Of a stretch of 45,013 bases of DNA, positions 43,421 to 45,013 are shown one piece after another (the stretch's first letter is position 1; each line of letters opens with the position of its first letter). The notes beneath the pieces are model-generated. The model was not told the DNA's origin, did not search any database, and worked only from the letters and a program-made list of their open reading frames with translations. The stretch lies in contig CALHZT010000121.1 in NCBI GenBank assembly GCA_938040995.1, forward strand, positions 1-45,013. The letters are read 5' to 3'. Source of the DNA: an uncultured Pirellulaceae bacterium. Lineage in GTDB: Bacteria > Planctomycetota > Planctomycetia > Pirellulales > Pirellulaceae. The translations under genes were made by a program, and so were the position numbers.

Positions 43421-44611
43421 ATGCGCGACTGCACGGAATCCCCCAAAACCGAAACCTCGACGGCGTGGCAGCGTTTCCGTGTTGAGTACGAATACCCGGT
43501 CGTGTTCACCACCGACTTGTTCGATGTTGAGAACGACGTTTTTCGAACGGCAATCAGCCGCAGCGAACCAGAAAAACGTCACCGAATGGTGGTGTTCATT
43601 GACGACGGCGTCCACGCGATCATGCCCGAGTTGCATGAGAAGATTGTCAGCTACGCCGCCAGCCATTCCGATCAGATCGAATTGGTGGCTCAACCGCTCA
43701 CGATCGCCGCTGGGGAGTCTCTCAAGTCCGACTTGAAAGCGCTTCAGGAAATCCAGCAGGTGATTTTCGATAACCGCATCGATCGCCACTCGTTTGTCGT
43801 CGGTGTCGGCGGAGGCGCTTTACTCGATGCAGTCGGACTTGTCGCCGCGACGGCTCATCGTGGTATTCGGCACATTCGGGTACCGACCACTGTGCTTGCC
43901 CAGAACGATTCGGGAGTCGGCGTAAAGAACGGTGTGAATCTGTTTGGCCAGAAGAATTACATTGGTACGTTCTCGCCACCGTATGCGGTTCTTAATGACT
44001 ATGCGTTTATTGAAACGCTTCCGGAACGCGACAAGATTGCCGGAACGGCAGAGGCCGTAAAGGTCGCTCTTATTCGCGATGGCGATTTTTTCTCGTGGCT
44101 GGAATCCAACGCGGATAGCTTGCGCATCTACGAACGAGCCGCGATGACGCATATGATCCGGCACTGCGCGGAGTTGCATATGCACCAGATCGCACATGGC
44201 GGCGATCCCTTCGAGTCGGGCAGCGCTCGCCCGCTTGATTATGGTCACTGGTCGGCGCACAAGCTGGAATCGCTAACGGACTATCAAGTGAGGCATGGAG
44301 AAGCCGTCGCGATCGGCATTGCACTCGATGCCCGCTACTCCGTTCTTTGCGGTCTACTTTCCAAAGGCGAAGAAGAGCGAGTTTGCGAATTGCTGGAACG
44401 ACTTGGATTTCGACTGTGGCATCCGGAGTTGAAAGGCACGGATCCGTCTGGAGAACTTCGTATCGCGAGAGGCATTGCTGATTTTCGCGAGCATCTTGGC
44501 GGTGAGCTTACGATCACGCTGCTCGAGTCTGTCGGTTCAGGAGTCGAAGTGCATGAGATGAATGATGATCTCATTCGTCAAAGTATTGACTGGCTGGAAA
44601 AGCGCGCTTGA
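43421..44611 (+). CDS. 3-dehydroquinate synthase-fold protein, EboD-like
   Basis: I start at the ATG at 43421 (MRDCTESPKTE, 396 residues); the ORF-track GTG at 43370 adds 17 residues. The NAD-binding core reads VVGVGGGALLDAVGLVAATAHRGI and IRVPTTVLAQNDSGVGVKNGVNLFGQKN. The metal-site region has ETLPERDKIAGTAEAVKVALI and LDYGHWSAHKLESLTDYQVRHGEAVAIGI, in place of the GHAIE/GHT motif of true AroB. GHWSAHKLE is what I associate with EboD, a sugar-phosphate-cyclase relative encoded in ebo clusters with EboA, EboB, EboC, EboE and EboF. None of those partners is within the window, though the right side is open. It lies 113 bp downstream of the dehydrogenase gene and may be co-transcribed. I do not assign it to the shikimate pathway. 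Confidence 0.82.
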   Translation: MRDCTESPKTETSTAWQRFRVEYEYPVVFTTDLFDVENDVFRTAISRSEPEKRHRMVVFIDDGVHAIMPELHEKIVSYAASHSDQIELVAQPLTIAAGESLKSDLKALQEIQQVIFDNRIDRHSFVVGVGGGALLDAVGLVAATAHRGIRHIRVPTTVLAQNDSGVGVKNGVNLFGQKNYIGTFSPPYAVLNDYAFIETLPERDKIAGTAEAVKVALIRDGDFFSWLESNADSLRIYERAAMTHMIRHCAELHMHQIAHGGDPFESGSARPLDYGHWSAHKLESLTDYQVRHGEAVAIGIALDARYSVLCGLLSKGEEERVCELLERLGFRLWHPELKGTDPSGELRIARGIADFREHLGGELTITLLESVGSGVEVHEMNDDLIRQSIDWLEKRA

Positions 44612-44634
44612 ACCGACCGTGATTTAGTTTGGGC

Positions 44635-44685
44635 TGCCCTTTGCTCTGGGTTGCCCTTTGTTCTGGGTTGCCCTTTGTTCTGGGT
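44635..44685 (+). repeat. Three tandem 17-bp repeats
   Basis: TGCCCTTTGTTCTGGGT occurs three times in direct succession (the first with one substitution), starting 23 bp after the stop codon of the EboD-like gene. Each unit has a partial CCCTTTG...TGGG complementarity. The rest of 44612-45013 has no gene. Confidence 0.9.
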
Positions 44686-44813
44686 TGCCGCGCGAGCCGG
44701 AAGTGCTTGCCACGCTTGCGGCGTTGAAACGCTACAGATTCTAACCGGACAGCGGCAGGCCTGTTCGCCATACCGAACTTACAGCGTTTTGCAGATTGTT
44801 GTAGCGGCCAAAT

Positions 44814-44875
44814 CGTAGCATGAGCCTCTGAGCCCGTGGACTTTTCACGACATGGGATCGGAATCCCATGCTACG
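44814..44875. repeat. Palindromic intergenic element with nested stems
   Basis: The outer arms CGTAGCATG (44814-44822) and CATGCTACG (44867-44875) are perfect reverse complements. Inside, CATGGGAT-CGGA-ATCCCATG (44851-44870) is an 8-bp stem with a 4-nt loop that shares its right arm with the outer repeat. Two alternative folds are therefore possible. From general familiarity this resembles a dispersed planctomycete repeat; only one copy is in the window. Confidence 0.75.
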
Positions 44876-44934
44876 GTTTTGAGATCACTTCTAGCCCTAA
44901 ACCAAGCGATGTTTAGTTGCAGAGAAATTGCAAA

Positions 44935-45013
44935 ACCCCGAAACCACCGTGAATCATTGGTCGTATTAGAGTTTGTAATGAATTCTAAAGACCTAACACG
45001 GAGGGTTTCGGGT
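44935..45013. repeat. Imperfect inverted repeat at the window edge
   Basis: ACCCCGAAACCACCGTG at the left and CACGGAGGGTTTCGGGT at the right are imperfect reverse complements, enclosing about 45 bp. The right arm ends at the last base of the window. It may be a short palindromic element or the end of a larger insertion beyond the edge. Confidence 0.6.

Noticed and set aside
1-45013. rRNA, tRNA, riboswitch, prophage or plasmid origin
   Set aside because: No sequence resembling conserved rRNA, tRNA arms, known riboswitch cores, integrases or phage structural genes was seen.

Overview
The window looks like chromosome of a planctomycete, most likely of the Pirellulaceae. The evidence is the combination of secreted giants that start with a LEPR-like 'LESLEDRTLF'/'VEALEDRQLL' segment, a PEP-CTERM protein with dockerin-like calcium loops, an ECF sigma factor next to a transmembrane Ser/Thr kinase carrying an anti-sigma zinc motif, a PQQ-type beta-propeller protein, and many short palindromic or inverted-repeat elements in the gaps. 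Placement below that level is inference; there is no rRNA or tRNA here.

Layout. 1-897: 5' part of tex (minus). 1098-1468: composite inverted-repeat element. 1545-15209: one giant gene (minus) for a roughly 4,550-residue surface protein made of 31 DUF11 domains. 15550-18764: a zinc-motif/SDR fusion and a CPA1-type Na+/H+ antiporter. 19005-25387: a compact minus-strand operon of ECF sigma factor, anti-sigma/kinase/DUF4097 membrane protein, and a secreted protein with a CBM9-like domain and two beta-lactamase-type domains. 25718-27373: an SSS-family symporter (plus). 27391-31045: a repeat-rich segment with two copies of one IS66-like miniature element, each interrupted by a different miniature element, around an RTX-like secreted protein and a PQQ-propeller protein. 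31047-33048: divergent pdxA and a SAM methyltransferase. 33343-35026: an ImmA/IrrE-PIN (DUF4411-like) toxin-antitoxin pair. 35105-36347: a small lipoprotein and a crotonase-fold protein. 36376-39174: a large PEP-CTERM beta-propeller protein. 39312-43307: divergent trans-4-hydroxy-L-proline catabolic genes (epimerase plus FAD dehydrogenase on minus, alpha-ketoglutaric semialdehyde dehydrogenase on plus) around a perfect 7-3-7 dyad. 43421-44611: a 3-dehydroquinate-synthase-fold protein resembling EboD. The last 400 bp hold only repeats.

How parts work together. The sigma/kinase/hydrolase operon reads as a self-contained envelope signalling unit: the kinase N-terminus has the HxxxCxxC anti-sigma signature next to its presumed partner sigma factor. 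The hydroxyproline genes cover three of the four usual enzymatic steps; the pyrroline-hydroxycarboxylate deaminase is not in the window. Three families of miniature inverted-repeat elements can be delimited base by base because the window holds both occupied and unoccupied versions of the same sites. They sit just downstream of genes, one exactly over a stop codon. I found no CRISPR array, prophage or complete insertion sequence.
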